64,000 nucleotides of DNA from Pyxidicoccus parkwaysis (GCF_017301735.1 NZ_CP071090.1:2093501-2157500); one strand, 5' to 3'. Numbered from the stretch's first letter, positions 1-12,068 are shown. The notes: generated by a model not told the origin, from the letters alone. Numbers and translations are program-made.

Positions 1-2
1 AC

Positions 3-563
3 GGCGCGGTGGGCCGTGAGCTGGCGCGCGCCGCGCTGGCGGACGAGGCGGTGCAGGTGCGCGCCGCCGGAGTGCGCGCCATGGGCCGGCTGGGCGGGCC
101 CGAGGCGGGAGCGCTGCTGCGCCCCGCGCTGCACGACGAGGACGCGTCCGTGCGCCTGGCCGCGGTGGAGGCGGTGGGCGAGAGCGGCGCGACGGACCGG
201 GCCTCGGAGCTGGAGGCCCTGGTGCGCCATCCGGACGGAGCGCTGGCCGTCGCGGCGGTGCGCGCGCTGGCGCGGCTGGGCATGGCGGGCCCCGGCGTGC
301 TGATGGATGCCGCGGCCCACCCCGACGCGGAGGTGGTGAAGGCGGCGCTGTCCGCGGGCGCATTGAGCGCGGTGGGCGTCGAGCTGGCGGTGGCGCTGCT
401 GGGGCACCCGCGCTGGGACGTGCGCGCGGCGGCGGCCCGGGTGCTGGGGGATGCGGGCGGGCCGGAGCGACTGGACGTGGCACGAAGGGCACTGGAGGCG
501 GAAGCGGACGCCCTGGCGCGGCAGACCCTCTCCGACGCGGTGGAGCGCCTGTCCCGGCGCTGA
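3..563 (+). CDS. HEAT-repeat protein, 5' end outside window
   Basis: The reading frame is open to the left edge of the window, so this is probably the C-terminal part of a longer protein. A GTG at position 9 exists but falls inside a repeat. The roughly 185 visible residues are Ala/Leu/Val/Arg-rich helical pairs of about 30 residues, with recurring VRAAAVRALG-like stretches typical of HEAT or PBS-lyase-type repeats. Such repeats are protein-binding scaffolds. The stop codon lies 11 bases before cheR, so the gene is probably cotranscribed with cheR and cheB. A role in a chemosensory complex is inferred only from position. Confidence 0.75.
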   Translation, partial: GAVGRELARAALADEAVQVRAAGVRAMGRLGGPEAGALLRPALHDEDASVRLAAVEAVGESGATDRASELEALVRHPDGALAVAAVRALARLGMAGPGVLMDAAAHPDAEVVKAALSAGALSAVGVELAVALLGHPRWDVRAAAARVLGDAGGPERLDVARRALEAEADALARQTLSDAVERLSRR

Positions 564-574
564 GGAGAGACCGC

Positions 575-1462
575 GTGCCCCGCTTCGACGACAGCCGTCC
601 GGAGATGTCCCTGGAGGAGTTCCGCCTCCTCCGGGACCACGTGTACTCGCACTGCGGCATCCTCGTGCACGAGGACATGAAGTTCGTCATGGAGCGCCGG
701 CTGTGGCCGCGGCTGGAGGCGCTGGGCCTGCCGGACTTCGGCGCCTACCACCGCTACCTGCGCTACGACGCGCAGAGGCACGCGGAGCTGGAGGCGGCCG
801 TCGAGGCGCTCACCACACACGAGACGTACTTCTTCCGCGAGCCCTCGCAGCTCAAGGCCTTCTGCGACGAGCTGCTGCCGGTGCTGGAGAAGCGCAACAG
901 CCGCTTGAAGCGGCTGCGGCTGTGGTCGGCGGGGTGCTCGTCCGGCGAGGAGGCCTACACGCTGGCGATGCTCCTCAAGGACAGCCGCCGCTTCGACGAC
1001 TGGGACGTGGAGGTGTACGGCACGGACATCTCGCGGCGCGTGCTGTCCATGGCTCGGCGCGCGGAGTACGGGGCGTCCGCGCTGCGCGCCACGTCGGCGG
1101 ACCTGCTCGAGCGTCACTTCCAGCCGGCGGGCAACAACCGCGTGCGCGTGCGCGACGAGGTTCGCTCCTGGGTCTCCTTCGGCCACCACAACCTGCTGGA
1201 CGAGACGGGCAGCCAGCTGGTGCCGCGCATGGACGTGGTGTTCTGCCGCAACGTGATGATCTACTTCGACCAGGCCGCGCGCCGCCGGGTGTTGCGCATC
1301 GTCCGGGACAGGCTGGTGCCCGGGGGCTACCTGCTGCTGGGCCACTCGGAGAACCTCCTGAACCTGGGCGCCGACTTCGAGCTGGTCCACCTGCAAGGGG
1401 ACCTCGTGTACCGCCGGCCGGAGCTGCCGGGCCTGACGACGACGGGCGGGGAGGGGAGATGA
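575..1462 (+). CDS. cheR: CheR-type chemoreceptor methyltransferase
   Basis: A protein of 295 residues that should methylate glutamates of chemoreceptors using S-adenosylmethionine. The N-terminal helical domain (about residues 10-80) carries a THETYFFRE-type motif, followed by the SAM-binding SAGCSSGEE at residues 118-126 and the CRNVMIYF signature near residue 222, all typical of CheR. The length matches the family. The start is GTG at 575, preceded by GAGGAGAG overlapping the stop of the HEAT gene. Its stop codon overlaps the ATG of cheB (ATGA), indicating translational coupling. The matching receptors and CheA are not in the window. Confidence 0.95.
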   Translation: MPRFDDSRPEMSLEEFRLLRDHVYSHCGILVHEDMKFVMERRLWPRLEALGLPDFGAYHRYLRYDAQRHAELEAAVEALTTHETYFFREPSQLKAFCDELLPVLEKRNSRLKRLRLWSAGCSSGEEAYTLAMLLKDSRRFDDWDVEVYGTDISRRVLSMARRAEYGASALRATSADLLERHFQPAGNNRVRVRDEVRSWVSFGHHNLLDETGSQLVPRMDVVFCRNVMIYFDQAARRRVLRIVRDRLVPGGYLLLGHSENLLNLGADFELVHLQGDLVYRRPELPGLTTTGGEGR

Positions 1463-2496
1463 GCGCTCAGGACGCCATCAACGTGCTCGTCATCGACGAC
1501 TCGGCGCACAACCGCCACACGCTCACCACGCTGCTGGAGTCCGCGCCCGACGTGCGTGTCATGGACCGCGCGGCCGACGGCGAGGAGGGGCTGAAGAAGG
1601 TCCTCGAGCTGAAGCCGGACGTGGTGACGTTGGATTTGGAGATGCCGAAGCTGGGGGGCTACACCTTCCTGCGGCTGCTGATGCGCACGGTGCCCACGCC
1701 CGTCATCGTCATCTCCAGCTACTCGCACAAGTCGGACGTGTTCAAGGCGCTGGAGCTGGGCGCGTTCGACTTCATCGCCAAGCCGCCGCGAGGCACGCGC
1801 GAGGCGCTGGAGGGGCTGCGCAACGAATTGCTCGAGAAGGTGCGCGCGGCGCGGCACGTGCGGCCCGGGCAGCGTCACGCGGCGCCGGGCGCGAGGGCCA
1901 TGGCGGTGGCGGGCGAGCTGCCGCTGGTGGTGGCGGTGGGCGCGTCCACGGGCGGGCCTCCCGCGGTGCAGCGCATCCTGGAAGGCCTGGCCGCGGAGCC
2001 GACGCCGTGCGTGCTGGTGAGCCAGCACATGCCCTCGCAATTCACACGCGCCTTCGCCGAACGTCTGGACCGCATCGGCCCGTTCACGGTGACGGAGGCG
2101 TGTGACGGGGACGTGGTGCAGCCGGGGCACGTGTACATCGCTCCGGGTGGGCGACACATGGTGGTGGCCGAGCGGGGCACGAAGCTGGAGCTGCACACGC
2201 CGCCGCCGACGCCGCTGGACAAGTACGCGCCCAGCGTGGACCGGCTCTTCTGCAGCGTGGCGCAGGTGCTGGGGCCGCGCGCACTGGCGGTGGTGCTGAC
2301 GGGCATGGGCGCGGACGGCGCGGAGGGCGCGCGCGAGGTGGCGCGCGTGGGTGGCGAGGTCTGGGCCGAGTCCGAGGAGACAGCGGTGGTGTTCGGCATG
2401 CCGGGCGAGGCCATCGCCACGGGGGCGGTGAAGCGGGTGTTGCGGCTGGGAGAGATGGGCCCCGCGCTGGCCGCCCTGGCGCGGCGCAAGCGGTAG
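1459..2496 (+). CDS. cheB: CheB receptor methylesterase/deamidase
   Basis: A 345-residue response regulator that removes methyl groups from chemoreceptors when phosphorylated. Residues 8-125 are a receiver domain with acidic pair D13/D14, phospho-acceptor D59 in LDLEMPK, and a conserved KPP lysine. Residues about 150-345 are the CheB esterase domain. The catalytic triad is visible as S163 (GASTGG), H190 (SQHMPS) and D286 (GMGADG), close to the numbering known for E. coli CheB. The ATG at 1459 overlaps the cheR stop; the much longer open frame upstream of it is a shadow of cheR. CheR and CheB together form the adaptation arm of a chemosensory pathway. Confidence 0.95.
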   Translation: MSAQDAINVLVIDDSAHNRHTLTTLLESAPDVRVMDRAADGEEGLKKVLELKPDVVTLDLEMPKLGGYTFLRLLMRTVPTPVIVISSYSHKSDVFKALELGAFDFIAKPPRGTREALEGLRNELLEKVRAARHVRPGQRHAAPGARAMAVAGELPLVVAVGASTGGPPAVQRILEGLAAEPTPCVLVSQHMPSQFTRAFAERLDRIGPFTVTEACDGDVVQPGHVYIAPGGRHMVVAERGTKLELHTPPPTPLDKYAPSVDRLFCSVAQVLGPRALAVVLTGMGADGAEGAREVARVGGEVWAESEETAVVFGMPGEAIATGAVKRVLRLGEMGPALAALARRKR

Positions 2497-2661
2497 CGGC
2501 TCTCGCTGCTTTTTCAACGGAGTGGCGGAAGTCCTGACGCTCGGAGTGTCACCTGGAAGTCCGGAGACGGCGCGGAAGGTGCGGCCGGAGGACAGGGCTC
2601 CCCGCGGGGCCGGTGCTTCCCTTCAGTGGCCGATTGGCCCGGGTGGTAGTCTTTGAAGGCT

Positions 2662-3042
2662 ATGACGCAGCAGATCCGAGCGCTGGTGGTGGACGACTCG
2701 CAGGCGATGCGGCGCAGCATCATGTACGCCCTGCAGCGCATCAGCGGCATGGTCTGCACCGAGGCCCAGGACGGAGCTGACGGGCTGAAGAAGCTGACGC
2801 AGGGCCAGTTCGACGTGGTGCTGACGGACATCAACATGCCGCTGATGGACGGGCTCAAGCTCATCAGCCACATCCGCCAGGCGACGGACCACCGGCACGT
2901 GCCCATCGTCGTCATCACCACGGAGAGCGCGGCGGCGGACCGCGAGCGCGCCATGAAGCTGGGCGCGAGCGCGTACCTCGTGAAACCCGTGCAGGCGAAG
3001 GTGGTGATGGATACCGTTCGGGACGTGCTGAAGCTGGACTGA
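2662..3042 (+). CDS. single-domain response regulator (CheY-like)
   Basis: A 126-residue stand-alone receiver domain. Acidic residues D11/D12, phospho-acceptor D56 in LTDINMP, the Thr in VITTES and the Lys in YLVKPV are all present, so phosphorylation should be possible. There is no output domain, so it probably acts by binding a partner, as CheY does on a motor or motility protein. The start is ATG at 2662; a TTG three codons upstream is also in frame. It follows cheB after a 165-base gap, so it may have its own promoter, and lies 14 bases before an ABC transporter gene. Confidence 0.9.
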   Translation: MTQQIRALVVDDSQAMRRSIMYALQRISGMVCTEAQDGADGLKKLTQGQFDVVLTDINMPLMDGLKLISHIRQATDHRHVPIVVITTESAAADRERAMKLGASAYLVKPVQAKVVMDTVRDVLKLD

Positions 3043-3056
3043 GGGCCGCCCCACGC

Positions 3057-3818
3057 ATGGATGCTGTGCTGGAAGTCGACGGGCTGGAGAAGGTCTACGG
3101 TGACGTGAGGGCCGTGCGAGGGCTCTCCTTCTCGGTGGCGCCGGGGGAAATCCTCGGCCTCGTCGGGCCCAATGGAGCGGGGAAGACGTCCACGCTGCGG
3201 TGTCTCGCGGGCATCCTTCCGCCCAGCGCGGGGCGCATCGCGGTGGCGGGGAACGACTTGAAGCAGCGGACGGTGGAGGCGAAGCGCGCGCTGGCCTTCC
3301 TGCCGGACGAGCCGCGCTTCTTCGACTACCTCACGGTGTGGGAGCACCTGAACTTCACTGCGCGGCTCTACGGGGTGGAGGACTGGGAGGCGCGGGGCAG
3401 GGCGCTGCTGGAGGAGATGGAGCTGTCCGGCAAGGAGAAGGCGCTGCCGGGCGAGCTGTCGCGGGGCATGAAGCAGAAGCTGTCCATTGCGTGCGGCTTC
3501 CTGCACTCGCCGAAGCTCATCCTCCTGGACGAGCCGCTCACGGGATTGGACCCCATCGGCATCCGGAGGATGAAGGCCTCGCTGCGGCGCCGCGCGGAGG
3601 AGGGCTCGGCGCTGGTGTTGTCCTCGCATCTGCTGCCGCTGGTGGAGGAGCTGTGTCACCGGCTGCTGGTGATTGCGGGAGGTCGCGCGGTGGCGCTGGG
3701 CACGCTGCCGGAGATTCGCGCGAGGCTCACCGGCCCGGAGTCGGAAGGCGTGTCGCTGGAGGAGCTCTTCATCCGCATCACCAGCGCGGCGACGGAGCCT
3801 GGGATGTCGTCGCCGTGA
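3057..3818 (+). CDS. ABC transporter ATP-binding protein
   Basis: A 253-residue ATPase subunit. Walker A is GPNGAGKTS at residues 37-45, the signature is the variant LSRGMKQKL, and Walker B is LILLDEPLTGLD. The layout fits ATPases paired with ABC-2-type or exporter permeases. Its last four bases overlap the GTG start of the permease gene at 3815, so the two are almost certainly made as one complex. The substrate cannot be read from the sequence. It starts 14 bases after the CheY-like gene, which may be simple neighbourhood rather than shared function. Confidence 0.92.
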   Translation: MDAVLEVDGLEKVYGDVRAVRGLSFSVAPGEILGLVGPNGAGKTSTLRCLAGILPPSAGRIAVAGNDLKQRTVEAKRALAFLPDEPRFFDYLTVWEHLNFTARLYGVEDWEARGRALLEEMELSGKEKALPGELSRGMKQKLSIACGFLHSPKLILLDEPLTGLDPIGIRRMKASLRRRAEEGSALVLSSHLLPLVEELCHRLLVIAGGRAVALGTLPEIRARLTGPESEGVSLEELFIRITSAATEPGMSSP

Positions 3819-5536
3819 GCTTCCCTCGTGCGGTGCTGTTCCTCTGGACCGCATCGCTGCGCAATCGCATCTGGCGCCAGCTCGCGCGGTTGCGCCATCC
3901 GCGCTACCTGCTCGGGCTGGCGGTGGCGCTCGTGTATCTGTACTCGGCCGTCACCCGCACCGTGGGCTCGCGGAGTCTCGGAGGCCTGCCCGGTGGGCCC
4001 AGACTGTTCGCGGAGCTGTCGTTGGTGGGCTCCGTACTGGGCACGGTGTTCGCCGCGTGGGTGCTGGGCAAGGACCAGCCGTCCCTCACCTTCACCGAGA
4101 CAGAGGTGGTGCAGCTCTTCCCCGCGCCCGTCACCCGGCGCGCGCTGCTGCACTACAAGCTCATGCGTGGCCTCATGGGCGCGACAGCGGGCGCGCTGTT
4201 CGCAACGCTGTTCATCGGCCGGGTGGTGAGCGGCACGCCGGTGCTCTTCTTCCTCGGCGCAAGCCTCGCGCTCGGCACGCTGTACCTGCACACCACGGCG
4301 GCGGCCTTCACGCGCACGCGATTGGCGGCCCGAGGTCCCTGGGGCCTCGTGTTGCGCTGGGGCGGGGTGGCCCTGGTGCTCGTGGCGGTGGCGGCGGCGA
4401 TGCTCTCCGCCCTCCGCGCGCACCCCTTCCCCGAGGAAATCTCCTCGTCGCGCGACCTGCGCGTCTGGCTGCAAGCCATGATGGACTCACCGGGCCTGGC
4501 CGCGGTGCTGATGCCGGGCCGTGTGCTGGTGGAACCGTCGCTCGCGGGCAGCATGAGTGGCTTCCTGCACGCGCTGCCCCCGGTGCTCGCCCTGGCGGCG
4601 GCGCACTACGCCTGGGTGGTGCTGGTGGAGGTGCCCTTCGAGGAGGCGGCGGTGGTGCGCGCCGAGACGCGCGCGAAGGAGCGCGCGCTGCGCGCATCGG
4701 GACAGCGTTCTGGCACGTACACGCTGCGCAAGCCGCCCTTCCGGCTGCTGGCGCGAGGGCGGCCAGAAGTCGCGCTCGTCTGGAAGAACCTCATCGCCCG
4801 CAAGCGCATGGCGGGAGGCTTCGCCGTCTTCGCCCTGTTCATCGTGTTCGGCGGCGCTATCGCCGCGCTGCTGGGGGACGCACGTCTCTTCACGGACACG
4901 CGGCGCGTGGTGGGGCCGCTGATGCTGACGTTGGCTGTTCTGCTGACGGTGGTGGGCCCGAGCGCCTTCCGCATGGACCTGCGGATGGACCTGCCGAAGC
5001 TCGACCTGCTGCGTGCCCTGCCGCTGACGGGACGGCAGGTGGTGGGCGCGGAGCTGGCGGCGTCCGCGCTGTCGGTGGCCGGCCTCCAGCTCTCGCTGCT
5101 GGCGGTGGCGCTGCTGATGGGGCCCGGCACGGAGGAGTCGCAGTTGGGCGAATGGTGGTGGCCGGGCGGACTGGGGCTGGCGGTGCTGTTGCCCTCGCTG
5201 TCGCTGGCCGGGCTCTTCGTGCAGAACGCGGCGGTGGTGTTGTTCCCTGCCTGGGTACCGGCGGATGCGGGCCAGCGGGTGCGCGGCCTGGAGGCCATGG
5301 GCCAGCGATTGCTCACGATGCTGGGCACGCTGGTGGTGACGATGGCGGGACTGGTGCCGGCGACGCTGGTGGCGCTGCTGGTGGGCCTGCCGCTGTACCC
5401 GGCGCTGGAGGAATGGACGCTCCCGCTCTCGGCCCTCGGCGCGGCCGTCGTACTGGTGGGGGAGGTGGCCCTGGGCGTGGTGGCCCTGGGCCGTGCCTTC
5501 GAGAGCCTGGACGTGTCCGAGGAAAGACCCGAGTAG
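3815..5536 (+). CDS. ABC exporter membrane subunit
   Basis: A protein of 573 residues with many hydrophobic stretches (about ten to twelve possible membrane segments) separated by short Arg-rich loops, partner of the preceding ATPase. A soluble region around residues 260-330 contains KERALRASGQ and RLLARGRPEVALVWKN, typical of putative ABC exporter permeases. The start is GTG at 3815, giving a GTGA overlap with the ATPase stop; the open frame upstream is an artefact. The substrate is unknown. The C-terminus ends with acidic residues. Confidence 0.85.
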   Translation: MSFPRAVLFLWTASLRNRIWRQLARLRHPRYLLGLAVALVYLYSAVTRTVGSRSLGGLPGGPRLFAELSLVGSVLGTVFAAWVLGKDQPSLTFTETEVVQLFPAPVTRRALLHYKLMRGLMGATAGALFATLFIGRVVSGTPVLFFLGASLALGTLYLHTTAAAFTRTRLAARGPWGLVLRWGGVALVLVAVAAAMLSALRAHPFPEEISSSRDLRVWLQAMMDSPGLAAVLMPGRVLVEPSLAGSMSGFLHALPPVLALAAAHYAWVVLVEVPFEEAAVVRAETRAKERALRASGQRSGTYTLRKPPFRLLARGRPEVALVWKNLIARKRMAGGFAVFALFIVFGGAIAALLGDARLFTDTRRVVGPLMLTLAVLLTVVGPSAFRMDLRMDLPKLDLLRALPLTGRQVVGAELAASALSVAGLQLSLLAVALLMGPGTEESQLGEWWWPGGLGLAVLLPSLSLAGLFVQNAAVVLFPAWVPADAGQRVRGLEAMGQRLLTMLGTLVVTMAGLVPATLVALLVGLPLYPALEEWTLPLSALGAAVVLVGEVALGVVALGRAFESLDVSEERPE

Positions 5537-5631
5537 GCACGGGCCCGTCCGTTCGTGGACGCTCGCGTGCTTTCGTCCTGCGCCTCCCGCGCGCGCCGGT
5601 TATTTCGAGCGCCCCTGAGGAGGAATCACGC

Positions 5632-6519
5632 ATGAAGGTCGGATTCATCGGACTGGGGAACATGGGCCTGCCCATGGCGAAGAACCTGCTCGCCGCGGGG
5701 CACGAGCTGACGGTGTGGAACCGCACGCAGGCCAAGGCCGGGCCGCTGCGCGAGAAGGGGGCACGCGTGGCCAACACTCCCGCGGAGGCCGCGCGCGGCG
5801 CGGACGTCGTCATCAGCATGCTCGCGGATGACCACGCCGTGCAGGATGCCGTCCTCGGAAAGGATGGCGCGCACGCGGGGCTGGGGAAGGGCGCCGTGCA
5901 CGTCTCCTCCAGCACCATCTCCGTGGCCCTCTCCGAGAAGCTGACGGAAGCCCACGCGAGCGCGGGTCAGGGCTACGTCTCCGCGCCCGTGTTCGGCCGT
6001 CCCGAGGCCGCGGACGCGAAGCAACTCTGGGTCATCACCTCCGGCCCCAGAGCGGACGTGGAGCGCGTCCGTCCACTGCTGGAGGTCCTGGGCCGGGGCC
6101 TCACCGTGCTGGGCGAGAAGCCCTCCGCCGCCAACGTGGTGAAGCTGTCCGGCAACTTCCTCATCGCGTCCATGATGGAGGCGCTCAGCGAGGCCTTCGC
6201 CCTCACGCGCAAGTCCGGCATCGAGCCGAAGCTCTTCCTCGAGGTGTTCCAGTCCGTCTTCGCGCGCGCCCCCATCTTCGAGCGCTACGCGCAGCTCATC
6301 GCCGAGGAGAAGTACTCGCCCCCGGGCTTCACCATGAAGCTGGGCCTCAAGGACGTGGGGCTCGTGCTGGACGCCGGCCGAGGCGCCGAGGTGCCCATGC
6401 CCCTGGCCAGCCTCCTGAGAGACCAGTACCTCGGTGGCGTCGCGCAGGGACACGGCGACCTCGACTGGTCCGCCATTGGCGCGCTGGTGGCGGAGCGCGC
6501 GGGCTTGAAGAAGCGCTGA
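5632..6519 (+). CDS. beta-hydroxyacid dehydrogenase-family NAD(P)-dependent reductase
   Basis: A 295-residue oxidoreductase of the 3-hydroxyisobutyrate/tartronate-semialdehyde reductase superfamily. The N-terminal Rossmann motif GFIGLGNMG (residues 4-12) binds NAD(P). K171 in VVKLSGNF is the expected catalytic lysine. The C-terminal helical domain is complete. The usual substrate loop (APVSGG in classical members) reads APVFGRPEAA here, as in glyoxylate-reductase-like or imine-reductase-like branches, so the substrate is uncertain. A strong GAGGAGGA ribosome site precedes ATG 5632. The next gene is an HpcH/HpaI aldolase; an aldolase-plus-reductase pathway for sugar acids is possible but unproven. 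Confidence 0.88.
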   Translation: MKVGFIGLGNMGLPMAKNLLAAGHELTVWNRTQAKAGPLREKGARVANTPAEAARGADVVISMLADDHAVQDAVLGKDGAHAGLGKGAVHVSSSTISVALSEKLTEAHASAGQGYVSAPVFGRPEAADAKQLWVITSGPRADVERVRPLLEVLGRGLTVLGEKPSAANVVKLSGNFLIASMMEALSEAFALTRKSGIEPKLFLEVFQSVFARAPIFERYAQLIAEEKYSPPGFTMKLGLKDVGLVLDAGRGAEVPMPLASLLRDQYLGGVAQGHGDLDWSAIGALVAERAGLKKR

Positions 6520-6600
6520 CCCGGGTGCCCACGGCCCCGCCTCTGTAAGCCCGAGGACGTCCTTTTTCGCGGGACATCGCCGGGCGTATTGCGCTCCAGC

Positions 6601-6633
6601 GAGCCCGTCGTGTTCTGCTGCAACACGGGGCTC
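6601..6633 (+). promoter_or_regulatory. strong stem-loop upstream of the aldolase gene
   Basis: Positions 6601-6606 (GAGCCC) pair with 6628-6633 (GGGCTC), and 6609-6614 (CGTGTT) pair with 6622-6627 (AACACG). This gives a 12-bp stem with a 2-base bulge and the 7-base loop CTGCTGC. It lies between the reductase stop and the aldolase start, 55 bases before ATG 6689. There is no T-run after it, so it is not a classical intrinsic terminator. It could be a leader structure of the aldolase mRNA or a 3'-end stabiliser of the upstream transcript. Confidence 0.4.
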
Positions 6634-6688
6634 GCGTCGCAGCCGGGCTCCCAGGTGAACATCCACTGGAGCCTCGGGGACGCGAGCG

Positions 6689-7468
6689 ATGCTGACGGAG
6701 AACCGCCTCAAGAAGTCCATTCGCGACGGGACGCTCGCCCTGGGCCTGACGAGCGTGCTGCCGCTGCCGACGCTGGTGGAGTTGGTGGGGTACGCGGGCT
6801 ACGACTTCGTCATCCTCGACCAGGAGCACGCCCCCGTGGGGCCGGAGCTCTTGGAGAACCTCATCCGGGCCGCCGAGTGCGCCGGCATCACCCCGCTGGT
6901 GCGCGTACCCTCGTCCGCGCCGGAAGCCATCTCCCGCGCGCTGGACGCGGGGGCGCTGGGCGTGGTGGTGCCGCGTGTGCGCAGCCGGGAAGAGGCGGAG
7001 GCCGTGGTGCGGGCCTCGCGCTTCCACCCCAAGGGAGACCGGAGCCTTGGCGACGGGCGGCCCACGGGCTTCGGCCGGATGGCGCTGCCGGAGTACGCCA
7101 CGCGCGCCAACCGTCAAATCCTGGTGGTGGTGAGCATCGACGACCGCGCGGGCGTGGACGCGCTGGACTCCATCGTCACCGTCGAGGGCATCGACCTGGT
7201 GATGGAGGGCGCCGTGGCCCTGTCGCAGTCGTATGGGGTGCCGGGGAAGCTGGACCACCCGGACGTGCAGGCGGCCATCCGCAAGGTGGCGCAGGCCTGT
7301 CGGGGCAATGGGGTGTCCTACTGCGCCACGCCCCGCCTGCCTGACGAGGCGGAGCGCTGGCAGCGGGAAGGTGTGGCCGCGCTGCTCCTGGGGGATGACA
7401 GGAGCCTCACCTTCCGCGCGCTCCAGGCGCGCTTGGACAACGTGCGCCTGGAGCTCACCACTCAGTAG
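6689..7468 (+). CDS. HpcH/HpaI-family class II aldolase
   Basis: A 259-residue protein matching the HpcH/HpaI (2-keto-3-deoxy sugar-acid) aldolases, metal-dependent enzymes that cleave or form a bond between pyruvate and an aldehyde. The expected catalytic His is H47 within DQEH (residues 44-47), with LVRVPS and GVVVPRVRS strands and a Gly-rich phosphate-type loop. The length is typical. The family also includes GarL (keto-deoxyglucarate aldolase), whose product is reduced by an enzyme of the same superfamily as the preceding gene, so the pair might work on sugar acids. That link is inference. Confidence 0.88.
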   Translation: MLTENRLKKSIRDGTLALGLTSVLPLPTLVELVGYAGYDFVILDQEHAPVGPELLENLIRAAECAGITPLVRVPSSAPEAISRALDAGALGVVVPRVRSREEAEAVVRASRFHPKGDRSLGDGRPTGFGRMALPEYATRANRQILVVVSIDDRAGVDALDSIVTVEGIDLVMEGAVALSQSYGVPGKLDHPDVQAAIRKVAQACRGNGVSYCATPRLPDEAERWQREGVAALLLGDDRSLTFRALQARLDNVRLELTTQ

Positions 7469-7477
7469 CGGTGCGGC

Positions 7478-8887
7478 CTACTTGCGGCCGTCCGTCTCCA
7501 GCGTGGGGATGGGGAAGCGCTCGTGCGGCGCGAAGCTGGGGTCCAGCTCGCGGGGGAGCGTGTCCAGCTTGTTGTAGCGACGCAGGTCAATCCAGCGGTG
7601 GCCACCCTCGAACAGGAGCGAGTACCGCTTCTGCTTCAGCAGCTCGTCCAGGGCGTTCGCCGCGGTGATGTCCAGCTTCGCCGGCAGGCGACCGGAGCGG
7701 GTGCGGATGTAGTTGATGTCATCCGCCGCCGGACCGATGTTGCCCAGGCCGAGGTTGGCCTCCGCGCGCAGGAGGATGAGCTCCTCGTTGCGGATGAGGG
7801 GCACCGGAGAGTCCGCGCTCGGGTAGAGCGTGAACTTCAGGTCCGTGGACAGCTTGCCGTCCGCCGCCTTCACGGGCTCGGCCAGCTTCTTCGTCTTGCG
7901 CGTCACGCGGTCGTCAATCTGCCCGTTCGCCTGGTTCTCCGCGTCCGTGACGATGGACGGATGCGCGTAGATGGTCTGGCTGAGCAGGTTGTTGTCCAGG
8001 TCGCCCGAGGCCGCGCGGAACGTCTGGAACACGCCGCGGTTGAGCGAGGCCAGGGCCGCGCCCTTCGCACCGTCATCCGCGGGGATGCTGGTGTCGATGA
8101 ACGACTGGCTCAGCGCAGTCAGCGCGTCGTCGTAGTGGCCCTGGTACACGGCCACGCGGGCCTTCAGCGCGCGGTTGAACTTCAGGAACGTCGCGGGCGT
8201 GTTGAAGTCGTCCGACGTCTCACCGGCGTTCATGTTGAAGCCGGTGCTGAGGGTGAAGGGGAAGTTCGTCTCCCCCGCGGCCGTCAGGTGCGCGGCGGCC
8301 TCGTCCAGCAGCGAGGAGATGTGGTCGAACACCTTCTCCTTGCTCTCGATGGGGGCCAGCTCACCCAGCGGCAGGTCCACGGCGATGGCCGCGCCGTTGG
8401 TGTCGCGCGTGTTGATGACCACCAGGAAGTCCAGCGCCATGATGGTCTTCGTGAAGCCGCGGATGGCCTCCTTCTCGGCGTCCGACGGGCCGGCCACCTT
8501 GGTCACCGCCGCCAGCAGCGTGTTGGCGTTGCGGATGTTGGCGTACGGGTTCGTCCAGAAGTTGCCGCCGAAGGCCGGGCCGCCCGGGTCCAGGTCCGGA
8601 CCGAGCAGCTCCTCGACGGTGCGAGGCTCCGCGGGGTCGAACACGAACGCCTCACGACCGATGACGCCCAATTCCGCGACGTAGCCGTTCTGCGCCGCCA
8701 GGCCCACGCGGTTGCCGATGAGCAGGCCCGTGGCCGCGCTGTTGACGCGCGACGGCGTCGGGTTGTCCCGGAAGTCATCCAGGCTGACGTTGTCCAGGTC
8801 GGTGACGTCGAGGCCACCGCATCCGCCCAGGCCCAGCACCGCGGCCAGCATCACCACTGCCTTCTTCGTCGAATACATGGTCTTCAT
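7478..8887 (-). CDS. SusD/RagB-family nutrient-binding outer-membrane lipoprotein
   Basis: A 469-residue lipoprotein. From ATG 8887 it reads MKTMYSTKK, a hydrophobic stretch, and a lipobox ending GLGGCGG, so it should be lipidated and surface exposed. YANIRNANTLL in the N-terminal half and EELILLRAEANLGLG plus an EGGHRWIDLRR-type ending are hallmarks of SusD proteins, with TPR-like helices. SusD proteins sit as lids on SusC channels and capture glycans or other large nutrients. The start is 4 bases after the susC stop. A slightly later ATG (8878) is possible. This family is best known from Bacteroidota, so its presence here is notable. Confidence 0.92.
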   Translation of the reverse strand: MKTMYSTKKAVVMLAAVLGLGGCGGLDVTDLDNVSLDDFRDNPTPSRVNSAATGLLIGNRVGLAAQNGYVAELGVIGREAFVFDPAEPRTVEELLGPDLDPGGPAFGGNFWTNPYANIRNANTLLAAVTKVAGPSDAEKEAIRGFTKTIMALDFLVVINTRDTNGAAIAVDLPLGELAPIESKEKVFDHISSLLDEAAAHLTAAGETNFPFTLSTGFNMNAGETSDDFNTPATFLKFNRALKARVAVYQGHYDDALTALSQSFIDTSIPADDGAKGAALASLNRGVFQTFRAASGDLDNNLLSQTIYAHPSIVTDAENQANGQIDDRVTRKTKKLAEPVKAADGKLSTDLKFTLYPSADSPVPLIRNEELILLRAEANLGLGNIGPAADDINYIRTRSGRLPAKLDITAANALDELLKQKRYSLLFEGGHRWIDLRRYNKLDTLPRELDPSFAPHERFPIPTLETDGRK

Positions 8888-8891
8888 GGCC

Positions 8892-11960
<3,069 letters not shown>

Positions 11961-12068
11961 TCGGTCCTCACGTCGCTGCGTTTGAAACGGCCCCCCCTGA
12001 AGGATGCCGTGGACTTGAATCGTCCCTGGCTGAACGCTTCCGAGTCAACGGACATATCGGGATTTCAG

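Noticed and set aside
451..1458. Long upstream extension of the CheB reading frame
   Set aside because: It overlaps all of cheR in another frame and has no domain; the receiver domain begins right after ATG 1459.
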